64,000 nucleotides of DNA from Kordiimonas marina (GTDB lineage Bacteria > Pseudomonadota > Alphaproteobacteria > Sphingomonadales > Kordiimonadaceae). Below, piece by piece: positions 8,406 through 17,771 of the stretch; positions within the stretch are counted from its first letter, which is position 1, and every line of letters begins with the position of its first letter. The position numbers and the translations under genes were made by a program. The DNA is taken from the NCBI RefSeq assembly GCF_023006325.1, contig NZ_JAINDF010000001.1, positions 302,863-366,862 on the forward strand, read 5' to 3'. The notes beneath the pieces are model-generated. The model was not told the DNA's origin. It was given only the letters and a program-made list of their open reading frames with translations, and did not search any database.

Positions 8406-9842
8406 TTATTCTGTACGGGTTTTCTTGAGGTCCGCCTTAATCTTCGCCGAAATTGCCGCGACGTCGGCACGGAGCTTGGCCTCATCGATGGTCAGCACCT
8501 TGCGGTCCTTCATCAGGACTTTGCCGTCCACAATGGTGGTGACCACATCCTGCTGGTTCGCCACATAGACAAGCTGGGAAATGACGTCATAAAGCGGCTG
8601 CATCCTCAGGCTTTCGGTGGAGACCTGGATCATGTCAGCGCGCAGGCCAACCTGCAGCGCGCCGGTCACACCCTCAAGCCCCGCCGCCTTCGCGCCCATG
8701 CGGGTGGCGAGGTTGAGCGCAGTGGCCGCAGGCATCACGGTCGGGTCCTCCGCTACACCTTTATGGATAAGCGCCGCGAGGTGGATTTCATCCCACATGT
8801 TGAGGTCGTTATTCGACGCCGCGCCGTCGGTCGCCAGCCCTACCGTCACCCCGGCTTTCAGAAGCTTGGGCACGGGCGAGAAACCGGCACCGGTCTTCAT
8901 GTTCGAGGTCGGGTTATGGATCGCGGCAAAGCGGGTACCCGCAACCTTTTTCATGTCGCTGTCGGACGGCCACACCACATGGGCGGCGATGACCTGTTCG
9001 TTCAGGAGGCCGACATCGGCGAGCTCCTCGATCGAGGTTTCATGATATTTGTCGCCCACCGTCTCAAGCTCGGCCTTGTCCTCAGCGATATGGATGGAGA
9101 CCGGGGCATGAAGTTCGTGCGCGACCTTGGCGACCTCGGCCAGATGCTCTTTCGACACCGTATAGGGCGCGTGTGGCGCGAGGCCCGGGGTGATGCGGCT
9201 ATCCTTGCCCTGCCATTCCTTGACGAAGGCGACACCGGCCTTGAAGCTGTCATCCCAGCCTTTGAAGCCGGGGCTCGGGTAATCGATCATCGGCGCGGTG
9301 ATGACGGCGCGCAGGCCGCATTTCTCCACCACCTTGGCAATAACGCCGGGGTAGAAATACATATCGACGAAGCTGGTGGTGCCGCCCTGGATCATCTCCC
9401 AGCAGGCGAGCGTGGAGCCGATGCGGATGAACTCCGGGTCGACATAGCGGCCTTCCATCGGGAAGATATATTTCTGCAGCCAGGTCATCAGCGGCAGGTC
9501 GTCCGCCATGCCGCGGAACAGCACCATCGCCGAATGGGTGTGGCCGTTGATCAGCCCCGGCATCAGGATGCGGTTCTCGTCGGAAATCCGCTCGGGCGCG
9601 TCATAGGCGGCGTCGATCTCCGCTTCCGGCCCGACGGCGACGATCACGCCGTCCTTCACCGCCACGGCGCCATGCTCGATCACATGCTTGTCTGCATCCA
9701 TGGTGACCACATAACGGCCACCCACGATCATATCCACCGGCTGCCTGTCGCCTGCAACACTCATATCCTGCTGTCCTTCTGCGGCTACGAGCGCCAGAAA
9801 CGCCGCTACGGCCATTGTTATCTTTTTCAGTCCCGCACCCAT
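8406..9842 (-). CDS. Exported amidohydrolase of the MTA/SAH deaminase (TrzA/AtzA-like) family
   Basis: This 478-residue metal-dependent hydrolase shows the family's HxH metal site in PGLINGHTHSAMVLFRGMA, the later HAPYT and SIHIAED histidines, and the aspartate region LATDGAASNNDLNM. The family includes methylthioadenosine/S-adenosylhomocysteine deaminases and s-triazine hydrolases; the substrate here cannot be told. I placed the start at 9840-9842 because the resulting N-terminus (MGAGLKKITMAVAAFLALVA) looks like a signal peptide, which is unusual for a family that is normally cytoplasmic. Longer in-frame starts overlap the AraC gene. A GGTGGGGGACC stretch precedes this ATG. It is transcribed in the same direction as the AraC regulator upstream. 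Confidence 0.85.
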   Translation of the reverse strand: MGAGLKKITMAVAAFLALVAAEGQQDMSVAGDRQPVDMIVGGRYVVTMDADKHVIEHGAVAVKDGVIVAVGPEAEIDAAYDAPERISDENRILMPGLINGHTHSAMVLFRGMADDLPLMTWLQKYIFPMEGRYVDPEFIRIGSTLACWEMIQGGTTSFVDMYFYPGVIAKVVEKCGLRAVITAPMIDYPSPGFKGWDDSFKAGVAFVKEWQGKDSRITPGLAPHAPYTVSKEHLAEVAKVAHELHAPVSIHIAEDKAELETVGDKYHETSIEELADVGLLNEQVIAAHVVWPSDSDMKKVAGTRFAAIHNPTSNMKTGAGFSPVPKLLKAGVTVGLATDGAASNNDLNMWDEIHLAALIHKGVAEDPTVMPAATALNLATRMGAKAAGLEGVTGALQVGLRADMIQVSTESLRMQPLYDVISQLVYVANQQDVVTTIVDGKVLMKDRKVLTIDEAKLRADVAAISAKIKADLKKTRTE

Positions 9843-9912
9843 TTCCGGTCCCCCACCTTTAAGAGCTTCATCCGTTTGATAATCGATCCAGCCCAGCCTG
9901 CCAAGACGCGGC

Positions 9913-10920
9913 CTACCCCCGGCGGTAGCGCGCGGGCGAGGTGCCGCACCAGCGGCCGAAGGCGCGCACGAAGGCGGCGGGCTCCGAGTATCCCAGATGC
10001 TCGGCGATATCGGCAACGCTTGCGTCCGATTCCCTCAGAAGCTTCTGCGCGCTCAGCTTGCGCGCATCGGCCAAGAGCGACCGGAAGCTCTGCCCTGACC
10101 CCGCCAGTTCCCGCTGGAGCGACCGAACGGAGAGCCCCAGCTCCCCCGCGCAGGCCTTCAGCAGGGCGTCACTGCCGCCGAGACCCAAGGGTTCGCTGAG
10201 CCGGGTGCTGAGATAGCCGCTGACCCGCGCGACCGTGTCGGTGTCTGTCGGCAAGTCCGCGAGCACATGGGCGCGCAGCACGTCCTTGAGCGCGCGGTTG
10301 GCGTCCGCCATCGGGTGTGCCAGTGCCTCAGGCTGCCAGCGGATGCTGTTATGCCCGGCGCCGAACCGCACCGGCGCGAGGAAGGCTTCCTCGAACACTT
10401 GCGGATTGTCCGCACGCTCGCGGCACAGGTAAATCTCCGCCGGGCGCACGCCCTCCGCCGCCCAGTTGGCGAAGCGGACGAACGGCAACAGAACCGCTTC
10501 CGAGCGGATCTGCCCTGCGGGCCACTCGGGTCGCACCGGGCGGTAGGTGAGGACCATGTCCCCGCCCTCATCCTTCATGTCGAACAGACCACCGGTGCCG
10601 ACATAGGTGGCGTAACCGCACGCCATCTTGAGCGACTCACCCACCGTGTCACAGGTGGTGAGCAGATGACCGAGCGTGGCGTAGGAGCTGTAGCGCACAC
10701 GCGTCCCGACCTTGAGGCCGAGCGCCTCGTCCCCCGTCAGGCTTTCCGCCGCGCGCCACAAGGCATCCGCCACGCTGCCCGGCACCCTGTCCTGCCCGCC
10801 CCCAGCGCTCAGCGGCTCAACCCCCGCCGCCTCGTAAACTGCAGCGCGATCAAGGCCATAGTCCTCGGCGAGCGTATCGACGAGGGCGGTAAGATAGCGG
10901 GCAAGCACGTGGTCGGACAT
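9913..10920 (-). CDS. AraC-family transcriptional regulator
   Basis: This 335-residue protein has an N-terminal ligand-binding region of the type found in OruR/ArgR-like AraC regulators (about 1-190). Two C-terminal helix-turn-helices follow (about 235-333), with the diagnostic ending VADIAEHLGYSEPAAFVRAFGRWCGTSP split across the second HTH. It is divergent from the transporter/hydrolase pair at 11032-13738 across 111 bp and lies upstream of the exported amidohydrolase, so either could be its target. The inducer is unknown. Confidence 0.9.
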   Translation of the reverse strand: MSDHVLARYLTALVDTLAEDYGLDRAAVYEAAGVEPLSAGGGQDRVPGSVADALWRAAESLTGDEALGLKVGTRVRYSSYATLGHLLTTCDTVGESLKMACGYATYVGTGGLFDMKDEGGDMVLTYRPVRPEWPAGQIRSEAVLLPFVRFANWAAEGVRPAEIYLCRERADNPQVFEEAFLAPVRFGAGHNSIRWQPEALAHPMADANRALKDVLRAHVLADLPTDTDTVARVSGYLSTRLSEPLGLGGSDALLKACAGELGLSVRSLQRELAGSGQSFRSLLADARKLSAQKLLRESDASVADIAEHLGYSEPAAFVRAFGRWCGTSPARYRRG

Positions 10921-11031
10921 CGGATCGTTCCGGCATAATTTTGGCGTGAAATATCAATTTAGGGCGCTGACTGTCATTTCCAAGACCGGAAAGGTCAAGT
11001 ATTTTGTGATGACAGTGGGAAGGAAGAAACC

Positions 11032-11985
11032 GTGGCAACACCCATCGGCATCAACGACGCCGTGGTGACCCTGAACGCCGGCACGCAAGTCGCGCTCGGC
11101 ATCGGGCTCGCCATCATGATGTTTTCAGTAGCGCTTGGCCTGAAGGCCGAGGATTTTGCCTTTTTGAAGACGCATCCGCGCAGCATGGTCATCGGGCTTT
11201 TCGCCCAGATCATCGCCCTGCCCGCGGTGACGCTTCTGCTTATCCATCTGATCAACCCCGAACCCGGCATTGCGCTCGGCATGATGATCGTGGCCTGCTG
11301 CCCCGGCGGCAATGTCTCGAACCTCTACACGCGCCTCAGCCGTGGCCACACGGCCTTTTCGGTGGCGCTGACGACGTGCTCGAGCCTGTTTTCCGCCGCC
11401 GTGCTGCCGTTCGCGATCCTGTTCTGGACCGGGCTTTATGAGCCGACGCGGGAGCTGGTGAAAACCATCGATATCGACCGGGGGTCCTTCATCATGCAGA
11501 CGAGCATCACGCTCCTCCTGCCGCTCCTGTCCGGGTTCGCGCTCGCACACCTGAAGCCGAGGCTGGCCCAGAAGCTCCTCAAGGTCTTCATGCCGCTAGC
11601 CGTGGCGCTTCTCATCACGCTTGTCGCGGTCGGCGTCGGCACCAACACCAGCCTGCTGGTCGATTTCGGCACCACCATCCTGCCGATCGTGGCGCTCCAT
11701 AACGCCAGCGCTTTCCTGACCGGCTGGCTCACAGGCGCCTTCCTCATCAAGAACCGGGCGAAGGCCCGGGCGCTGACCTTCGAAGTCGGCATACAGAATT
11801 CCGGCCTCGGCCTTTTGATCGTGCTTAGCCAGTTCAAAGGCCTGGGCAGCGCCGCCCTCATTCTCGCCACATGGAGTGTGTGGCACTTGCTTGGCGGCTT
11901 CACCCTGATGACGGTCTTTCGGGCGAAAGACCGGATGCAACCAACCCCTATCCTTATCCCGCGGGAGGAACAAAATGGCTTATGA
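11032..11985 (+). CDS. Bile acid:sodium symporter (BASS) family transporter
   Basis: The protein has 317 residues and about nine to ten hydrophobic helices, with the family motifs around IMMFSVALGL, GMMIVACCPGGNVSN and VGIQNSGLGLLIV. BASS proteins use a sodium gradient to import organic anions. The start is GTG, preceded by GGAAGGAAG. The stop overlaps the start of the downstream D-aminoacylase-family gene by 11 bp. The pair probably forms an uptake-and-hydrolysis unit for an N-acylated or other acidic compound; that substrate is inference only. Confidence 0.88.
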   Translation: MATPIGINDAVVTLNAGTQVALGIGLAIMMFSVALGLKAEDFAFLKTHPRSMVIGLFAQIIALPAVTLLLIHLINPEPGIALGMMIVACCPGGNVSNLYTRLSRGHTAFSVALTTCSSLFSAAVLPFAILFWTGLYEPTRELVKTIDIDRGSFIMQTSITLLLPLLSGFALAHLKPRLAQKLLKVFMPLAVALLITLVAVGVGTNTSLLVDFGTTILPIVALHNASAFLTGWLTGAFLIKNRAKARALTFEVGIQNSGLGLLIVLSQFKGLGSAALILATWSVWHLLGGFTLMTVFRAKDRMQPTPILIPREEQNGL

Positions 11986-13738
11986 TCTGATCATCAAAGG
12001 CGGCATGGTTTATGACGGCAACGGCGGCGAAGGCTATATCGCCGATGTCGCGGTTAAGGACGGCGTGATCGCCGAAATCGGCACCATCACCGAAAGCGCC
12101 GACCGTGTGATTGACGCTGATGGCGCCATCGTCACCCCCGGTTTCCTTGACCTCCACACCCACTATGACGGCCAGGTTTCCTGGGACCCGGACCTGCAGC
12201 CGAGCGTCAACCACGGTGTCACCACCGCGGTGATGGGCAGCTGCGGCGTCGGCTTCGCCCCCGCTAAGCCCACAGACCACACCAAGCTCGTCCGCCTGAT
12301 GGAAGGCGTTGAGGACATCCCCGGCGCAGCACTCGCTGAAGGGCTGAAGTGGAACTGGGAAAGCTTCCCTGACTATCTGAACGCCATCGACTTCCCGCAC
12401 ACGATCGATTTCGCCGCCCAAGTGGTGCATGATCCGATCCGGGTTTATGTGATGGGTGACCGCGCCGTCTCCGGCGAACCGGCCACGGCCGAAGACATCG
12501 CCAAAATGCGTGACCTGACCCGCGAAGCCCTGGAAGCAGGCGCCGTTGGCTTCTCGACCGGCCGCTCGGACGTGCACCGGAGCGCGGACGGCGAATGGAC
12601 CCCGGCCTCGGAAGCGGGCCGTGACGAACTGATGGGCATCGCCGAAGCCTTCAAAGGCCTCGATCACGGCGTGCTGCAGGTGGTCAACGATTTTGACCTT
12701 GAGCGCGGCGACCCCACGGCATTCGACCGCGAATTCGACCTGCTTGAAGATTTTGCCAGCGCCTCCGGCGGGCACCCCTTCTCCCTGTCGCTGATGCAGC
12801 GGGATTTCGCGCCCAAACAGTGGAAAGACATCATCGCCCGTGCTGAAGGCGCCAAGGAAAAAGGCATCAACATGCGGATGCAGGTCGCCCCGCGCGGTAT
12901 CGGCGTCATCAACGGGCTTCAGTGCACCTTCCACCCCTTCATCGGCTTCCCGAGCTATCAGAAGATCAGCCATCTGCCGCTGGATGAGCGCGTGAAGATC
13001 ATGAAGGACCCTGAATTCAAGAAGCAGATTCTCAGCGAAAAGTCGGGCAAAGTAGCGGGCGACGGCACCGCGATCCCGCCGCTGGCCGATATTCTCCTCG
13101 CCCAGATCGACTTCATCAGCTGCAAGATGTTCAAGCTCGGTGAAAACCCGGACTATGAACAGCCGGTCGGCCAGTCGATCTACAAGATGGCGGAAGCCGA
13201 GGGCGTGAAGCCCTTGGAGAAAATCTACGACATTCTCTTGGAGAAGGACGGTCAGGAATTCATCTATTTCCCGATCTATAACTATACCGACCTCAACTTC
13301 AACGCCGTCTACACCATGATGAACCACCCGCAGGCGATCATGGGCCTGTCGGACGGTGGCGCGCACGTCGGCACCGTATGTGATGCCAGCTTCCCGACCT
13401 ACCTGCTGGCCCATTGGGCCCGGGACCGTCAGGGCGACCAGATCCCGCTCGCCCGCGCGGTGCAGATGCTGTCGGCTGACATCGCCGATTACGTCGGCTT
13501 CCATGACCGCGGCCGCATTGCCGTCGGCCAAAAGGCCAACATCAATGTGATCGACCATAAGAACCTGCGCCTGTTTGCCCCGCATATGGTCAAGGACCTT
13601 CCCGCGGGCGGCCAGCGCCTGCTGCAAGCGGCGAAAGGCTATCTCGCCACCATCGTGGGCGGTGTGCCGGTCGTGATCAATGACGCGCTCACGGGGGAAC
13701 GCCCGGGCCGTCTGGTCCGGCTTGGTCAGGCAGCCTGA
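11975..13738 (+). CDS. N-acyl-D-amino-acid deacylase family amidohydrolase
   Basis: This 587-residue protein begins MAYDLIIKGGMVYDGNGGEG and has the metal-binding motif DLHTHYDGQVSWDPDL at about 60-75. It also carries the family's GSCGVGFAPAKP stretch and a late aspartate segment MGLSDGGAHVG. D-aminoacylases release D-amino acids from N-acyl derivatives, but many members of this length hydrolyse other amides, so the substrate is open. A GGGAGGA ribosome-binding site lies 6 bp before the ATG, inside the end of the BASS gene. No signal peptide is visible, so it should be cytoplasmic and act on a substrate imported by the neighbour. Confidence 0.85.
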   Translation: MAYDLIIKGGMVYDGNGGEGYIADVAVKDGVIAEIGTITESADRVIDADGAIVTPGFLDLHTHYDGQVSWDPDLQPSVNHGVTTAVMGSCGVGFAPAKPTDHTKLVRLMEGVEDIPGAALAEGLKWNWESFPDYLNAIDFPHTIDFAAQVVHDPIRVYVMGDRAVSGEPATAEDIAKMRDLTREALEAGAVGFSTGRSDVHRSADGEWTPASEAGRDELMGIAEAFKGLDHGVLQVVNDFDLERGDPTAFDREFDLLEDFASASGGHPFSLSLMQRDFAPKQWKDIIARAEGAKEKGINMRMQVAPRGIGVINGLQCTFHPFIGFPSYQKISHLPLDERVKIMKDPEFKKQILSEKSGKVAGDGTAIPPLADILLAQIDFISCKMFKLGENPDYEQPVGQSIYKMAEAEGVKPLEKIYDILLEKDGQEFIYFPIYNYTDLNFNAVYTMMNHPQAIMGLSDGGAHVGTVCDASFPTYLLAHWARDRQGDQIPLARAVQMLSADIADYVGFHDRGRIAVGQKANINVIDHKNLRLFAPHMVKDLPAGGQRLLQAAKGYLATIVGGVPVVINDALTGERPGRLVRLGQAA

Positions 13739-13800
13739 TAGGCTGCCGCCAGCGCGGTAACGCATAGTTTCGAGTAACAGACAAGCAGCAGGGAACATCC

Positions 13801-14553
13801 ATGGCTGACATTTTCGGTGACCTGAATATCTGGGCCATAATTGGCATGGCCGTGACCATTTTCGGGGCGGCCGCCCTCCGCTCCTTCACGGGCTTCGGCT
13901 TTTCGCTGGCCGCCGTGCCGGTTCTCAGCCAGTTCCTGCTGCCGACCACAACGGTCCCGATCGCGACCCTCTTGCTCCTCAGCGTTTCGCTCCTGACCCT
14001 GCGCTCCTACGCGCGGGAGATACCGTGGCGCACCATGGGCAGCATGATCGCGTTGTCCGCCGTCGGCACCCTCATCGGCATCTATGTGCTGGTCAGCATC
14101 GACCCCGCCACCTTCAAGCTGGCGATCGGCCTTTCGGTAATGGCGGCCTGCGTGGTGCTCAGCCGCTTCCACCCCAAGGACCGCAAACCGGGCGGGCCGA
14201 CCGCCTGGGGCGCCGGGCTCAGCTCCGGCCTCCTCAACGGTGCGCTGGCGATCCCGGGCCCCCCGGTCATCGTTTATGCCATGGCCGCGTTCCACAAACC
14301 GGCCGTCAGCCGCGCTTTCCTGATGGGCTTCTTCCTGTTTTCCTCCAGCTTCGCCACCCTCGGCTATGCCGCCCACGGGGTGATCGACCTGCATGTGCTC
14401 AGCCTGTTTGGCCTCGCCCTGCCGATGATGCTGATGGGGGATAAAGCGGGCGCGGTCCTGTTCGCGCGCTATGGCGGCGACAGCTACCGCAAGATCGCCA
14501 TCACCGCGCTATTCGCGGTTGGCCTGAGCGTCAGCGCAAGTGCGCTTCTTTAA
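13801..14553 (+). CDS. TauE/SafE-type (YfcA-like) membrane permease
   Basis: This 250-residue membrane protein has about eight predicted helices and the two repeated family signatures LRSFTGFGFSLAAVPVLS (first half) and GLLNGALAIPGPPVIVYAM (second half). The family moves sulfite, sulfonates, taurine-derived or other small anions; direction and substrate cannot be told from sequence. It follows the deacylase gene by 62 bp and may be co-transcribed. Its stop overlaps the convergent TetR stop by 4 bp. Confidence 0.85.
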   Translation: MADIFGDLNIWAIIGMAVTIFGAAALRSFTGFGFSLAAVPVLSQFLLPTTTVPIATLLLLSVSLLTLRSYAREIPWRTMGSMIALSAVGTLIGIYVLVSIDPATFKLAIGLSVMAACVVLSRFHPKDRKPGGPTAWGAGLSSGLLNGALAIPGPPVIVYAMAAFHKPAVSRAFLMGFFLFSSSFATLGYAAHGVIDLHVLSLFGLALPMMLMGDKAGAVLFARYGGDSYRKIAITALFAVGLSVSASALL

Positions 14554-15161
14554 AGTGTGAGGAAAGTGCCGACCACTTCGTCGGCGAGGGCTTCGAGCGT
14601 CAGCGGGCCACCCTTACGGTACCAGTTGCGCGTCCAGGCGAGGCTCCCGCGGATAAGCTGGCGTGCGAGGCTGGGCGTGTTCTTGAGAAGCCCTTTCTTG
14701 GCGCAGCCCTCCAGCGCCTCGGTCCAGCAGCGTTCATAGCTGTTGTCCCGGAGCGCGAGCACGGCTTCCCGATGTTCGGGGTCGAGGCTGCGCCATTCAT
14801 CCACCAGCACATAGGCCGCGTGGCCATCCTTCCGGTGGATGGAGGCGAGCTCCACCAGCACCAGCGCCTTCAGCTGCGCGACCGGGTCCGTGATACCCTC
14901 CACCGCCTTCAAGGCGCCCTCGCCCATAGCCTGAGTCGTCATCGCCATGGCGGTATAGAGGATATCCTGCTTCGATTTGAAGTGGTGGAACAGGCTGCCG
15001 GACAGGATTCCGGCCTTGTCCGCGATGTCACGCACGGTCGTGCGCTCATAGCCTTTTTCGTAAAAAAGATCGATGGCAGCCGTGAGAATCCGTGCCTTTG
15101 CAGGGCTTATCGCCCCTATGGGCGCGGGGATGGCATCGGTCTTTTTCTGCGGCTTGCTCAT
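14550..15161 (-). CDS. TetR-family repressor of the adjacent terpene-type operon
   Basis: This 203-residue protein has an N-terminal TetR helix-turn-helix (about 22-68: ILTAAIDLFYEKGYERTTVR, then KAGILSGSLFHHFKSKQ). An all-helical ligand domain follows. It is divergent from the SDR-to-synthetase operon, and an extended palindrome lies in the shared 89 bp intergenic region. Position and family match AtuR of Pseudomonas, the TetR repressor of the acyclic terpene utilization genes, so an acyl-CoA inducer is likely. Orthology to AtuR itself is not proven. Confidence 0.87.
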   Translation of the reverse strand: MSKPQKKTDAIPAPIGAISPAKARILTAAIDLFYEKGYERTTVRDIADKAGILSGSLFHHFKSKQDILYTAMAMTTQAMGEGALKAVEGITDPVAQLKALVLVELASIHRKDGHAAYVLVDEWRSLDPEHREAVLALRDNSYERCWTEALEGCAKKGLLKNTPSLARQLIRGSLAWTRNWYRKGGPLTLEALADEVVGTFLTL

Positions 15162-15189
15162 GGTGTGACCCTATCCCATCCCTTCCCGG

Positions 15190-15219
15190 TTGACAACCAA
15201 GCGCTTGCTTGTTTTTAAT
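15190..15219 (+). promoter_or_regulatory. Promoter of the atu-like operon with TetR-type operator between -35 and -10
   Basis: TTGACA at 15190-15195 is a perfect -35. TTTAAT at 15214-15219 is a 5/6 -10 with an 18 bp spacer. A 20 bp inverted repeat (15193-15212), with the perfect 10 bp core CAAGCGCTTG (15198-15207) and only one mismatched pair outside it, fills the spacer. A bound repressor would block RNA polymerase directly. Confidence 0.7.
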
Positions 15220-15250
15220 GTTAATGGGAATGATTAAGGGAAGGCACGTC

Positions 15251-16147
15251 ATGCCGACAGAAGCAAAAGGCGGATACCGATCCGTCTTCCGCGACGACCT
15301 GTTCGCGGGTGAGCGTATTATCGTGACAGGCGGCGGCAGCGGCATCGGGCGCTGCACCGCGCATGAGCTCGCCAGCCTTGGCGCGCATGTCATCATCACC
15401 GGCCGCAAGGTGGAGAAGCTGGAAGCCACAGCGGCGGAGATCGCCGAGGACGGCGGCAGCGTCAGCTTCCATGCCTTCGACATCCGGGAGGAAGAGGCGG
15501 TCAGGACGGCGATCAGTGACATGCTGAAGGACGGCCCGGTTCGCGGGCTCGTCAATAACGCGGGTGGCCAGTTCCCTTCCCCTCTCGAGAAAATCTCCAC
15601 CAACGGCTTTGAGACGGTGCTCAAATCCAACGTCGTCGGCGCTTTCAACATGAGCCGCGAGCTTGTGAACCAATCGATGAAGGACACCGGCGGCGCCATC
15701 GTCAACATCACTGCCGACTTCTGGCGCGGGATGCCAACCATGGGCCATTCGGGTGCCGCGCGCGCGGCCTGTGACAATTTCACCAAGACCGCGGCGGTCG
15801 AATGGGGCCGCTTCGGCGTGCGCGTGAACAGCATCGCGCCCGGTTGGGTCGCGTCCTCCGGCTTCGATACCTACACCGATCCGGGCGTGCAGGCGATCCT
15901 GCCGCAGCTCAAGAATTTCGTCCCCCTTGGCCGCATCGCCACCGAGGCGGAAATATCCAGCGCCATCGTCTTCCTGATGAGCGAGGGCGCCAGCTTCATC
16001 TCGGGCGCCAGCCTGCGCGTGGATGGTGGCGGCAGCCTGTTCAGCCCCTTCTTCCCGCCGCAGGGCGCGAAGAACAGCGAAAGCTATCAGGGCTTCCACC
16101 GCTATGTGCCGCCGCGCGCGCTCAGAACGCTCGGGGAGAAGGACTGA
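15251..16147 (+). CDS. Short-chain dehydrogenase/reductase, AtuB-like position
   Basis: This 298-residue SDR has the NAD(P)-binding motif TGGGSGIGRCTAHELAS, the NNAGG motif (VNNAGGQFPSP) and a Rossmann core. Where classical SDRs have Tyr-x3-Lys, this protein reads GHSGAARAACDNFTKT, so the catalytic Tyr/Lys pair is not the standard one; trans-2-enoyl-CoA reductase-like SDRs show this variant. I chose the ATG at 15251 (MPTEAKGG), as earlier in-frame Met codons fall in the promoter. It is the first gene of the operon, where P. aeruginosa has the SDR atuB. The stop is 2 bp from the next start. Confidence 0.85.
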   Translation: MPTEAKGGYRSVFRDDLFAGERIIVTGGGSGIGRCTAHELASLGAHVIITGRKVEKLEATAAEIAEDGGSVSFHAFDIREEEAVRTAISDMLKDGPVRGLVNNAGGQFPSPLEKISTNGFETVLKSNVVGAFNMSRELVNQSMKDTGGAIVNITADFWRGMPTMGHSGAARAACDNFTKTAAVEWGRFGVRVNSIAPGWVASSGFDTYTDPGVQAILPQLKNFVPLGRIATEAEISSAIVFLMSEGASFISGASLRVDGGGSLFSPFFPPQGAKNSESYQGFHRYVPPRALRTLGEKD

Positions 16148-16149
16148 CC

Positions 16150-17757
16150 ATGCCTGCGCTTGAAAGCCTGATTGATACCGCAAGCGACGCGTTCCAGGCG
16201 AACGCCGCCGCCATGCAGGCGGAGCTGGATGAGATTGCGGGCATCGAGGCCCTGAAGGCAGCCGCGCAGGAGAAAGCCCGGCCGCTTTTCGAGAAGCGCG
16301 GCAAGTTGCTTCCCAAGGAACGGCTCGCGCTGGTCCTCGACCCTGGCACGCCCTTCCTCGAGCTTGCTTCGCTCGCGGGCTATAAAATGTATGACGACAA
16401 GGACGGCTCCGGCGCCGGTGGTTCCATCGCCGGGATCGGCTATGTCGGCGGCAAGCGCTGCCTGGTCATCGTTTCGAACAGCGCGGTGAAGGGCGGCACG
16501 GTCGCACCGTCCGGGCTTTGGAAATCGCTCCGGCTCCAGAATATCGCGCTTGAAAACAAGCTGCCGGTGGTCGGGCTGATGGAAGGCGGCGGCGCCAACC
16601 TCAACCATGTCTCCGACATGTTCGTCGAAGGCGCGCGCGGGTTCGCGAACCAAGCACGGCTTTCAGCCGCTGGTATCCCACAGATCACCGTGGTCCACGG
16701 CAGTTCCACCGCAGGCGGCGCCTACCAGCCGGGACTCAGTGACTATGTCATCATGGTGCGCGGGCGCTCCAAGGTCTTCCTCGCCGGGCCGCCGCTTCTA
16801 AAGGCCGCGACCGGGGAAATCGCCAACGATGAGGAACTCGGCGGCGCCGAACTGCACGCCGAAGTCACCGGCACGGCGGAGTATCTGGCCGAAGATGACG
16901 CCGACGGTATCCGCTACGCGCGTGAGATCATGGCGCGCCTGCCCTGGCCGGGACAGGCCATTCCCGAACGATCGTTCGAATTGCCGCTTTACAGCCCTGA
17001 TGAGCTGATCGGTATCGTACCCGCGGAAGCCAAAACGCCCTATGACGTGCGCGAAGTGATCGCTCGCGTGTGTGACGGCTCCGACTTTCTCGACTTCAAG
17101 AATGATTACGATAACCAGACGGTCTGCGGCCACGCTTCCATCGAGGGCCACACCATCGGCATCATCGGCAACAATGGCCCGATCACGCCCAAGGGCGCGA
17201 CCAAAGCCGCGCAGTTCGTACAGCTGTGTGACCAGGCGGGCATTCCGCTCCTGTTCCTCCACAACACCACCGGCTTCATGGTCGGCAAGCAGTCGGAAGC
17301 GGACGGGGTGGTCAAGCACGGCTCCAAGCTGATCCAGGCCGTCACCAACGCCCGCGTGCCCAGGATTTCCATCCATATCGGCGGCAGCTACGGCGCGGGC
17401 AACTATGCCATGTGCGGTAGGGGCGTCGACCCGCGCTTCGTCTTCTCCTGGCCCAACGTGAAAACCGCCGTCATGGGCGGCGCGCAGGCCGGGATGGTGC
17501 TCAAAATCGTCGGCATGGAAAAAGCCAAGCGCCAGGGGCTGGAGCCCGACATGGCCGCGCTTGAGAAAATGGAAGCCGCCACCGCGCACCAGATGGACGC
17601 CTGCTCCACCGCCCTCTATGGCACCGCGCGGCTGTGGGATGACGGCATCATCGACCCGCGCGACACCCGCCGCGTGCTTGCTTATCTACTAGACATCTGC
17701 CGGGACGCGGACAGCCGCGAAACCCGCCCCAACACTTTCGGCGTCGCCCGCTTCTGA
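16150..17757 (+). CDS. atuC: Acyl-CoA carboxylase carboxyltransferase (beta) subunit, geranyl/methylcrotonyl-CoA type
   Basis: The protein has 535 residues, the usual length of MCC/GCC beta subunits. It has the two crotonase-fold halves with GSSTAGGAYQPGLSDYV, LAGPPLLKAATGEI and the C-terminal GGSYGAGNYAMCGRG. With the biotin subunit at 19725-21647 it would carboxylate a 3-methyl-enoyl-CoA at the gamma carbon. Operon order (SDR, this, ACAD, hydratase, biotin subunit, TetR repressor) is that of atu rather than liu, so geranyl-CoA is the favoured substrate. At the acyl pocket the sequence reads RGFANQARL, less bulky than I expect for methylcrotonyl enzymes, but I could not align it. The symbol is by context. 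Confidence 0.85.
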   Translation: MPALESLIDTASDAFQANAAAMQAELDEIAGIEALKAAAQEKARPLFEKRGKLLPKERLALVLDPGTPFLELASLAGYKMYDDKDGSGAGGSIAGIGYVGGKRCLVIVSNSAVKGGTVAPSGLWKSLRLQNIALENKLPVVGLMEGGGANLNHVSDMFVEGARGFANQARLSAAGIPQITVVHGSSTAGGAYQPGLSDYVIMVRGRSKVFLAGPPLLKAATGEIANDEELGGAELHAEVTGTAEYLAEDDADGIRYAREIMARLPWPGQAIPERSFELPLYSPDELIGIVPAEAKTPYDVREVIARVCDGSDFLDFKNDYDNQTVCGHASIEGHTIGIIGNNGPITPKGATKAAQFVQLCDQAGIPLLFLHNTTGFMVGKQSEADGVVKHGSKLIQAVTNARVPRISIHIGGSYGAGNYAMCGRGVDPRFVFSWPNVKTAVMGGAQAGMVLKIVGMEKAKRQGLEPDMAALEKMEAATAHQMDACSTALYGTARLWDDGIIDPRDTRRVLAYLLDICRDADSRETRPNTFGVARF

Positions 17758-17771
17758 CAAAGGACAGCCCC

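Noticed and set aside
12445-12654. Antisense open frames opposite the high-GC genes (for example opposite the deacylase, fds and cco genes)
   Set aside because: They mirror the codon structure of the real gene on the other strand, lack ribosome-binding sites and show no family motifs.
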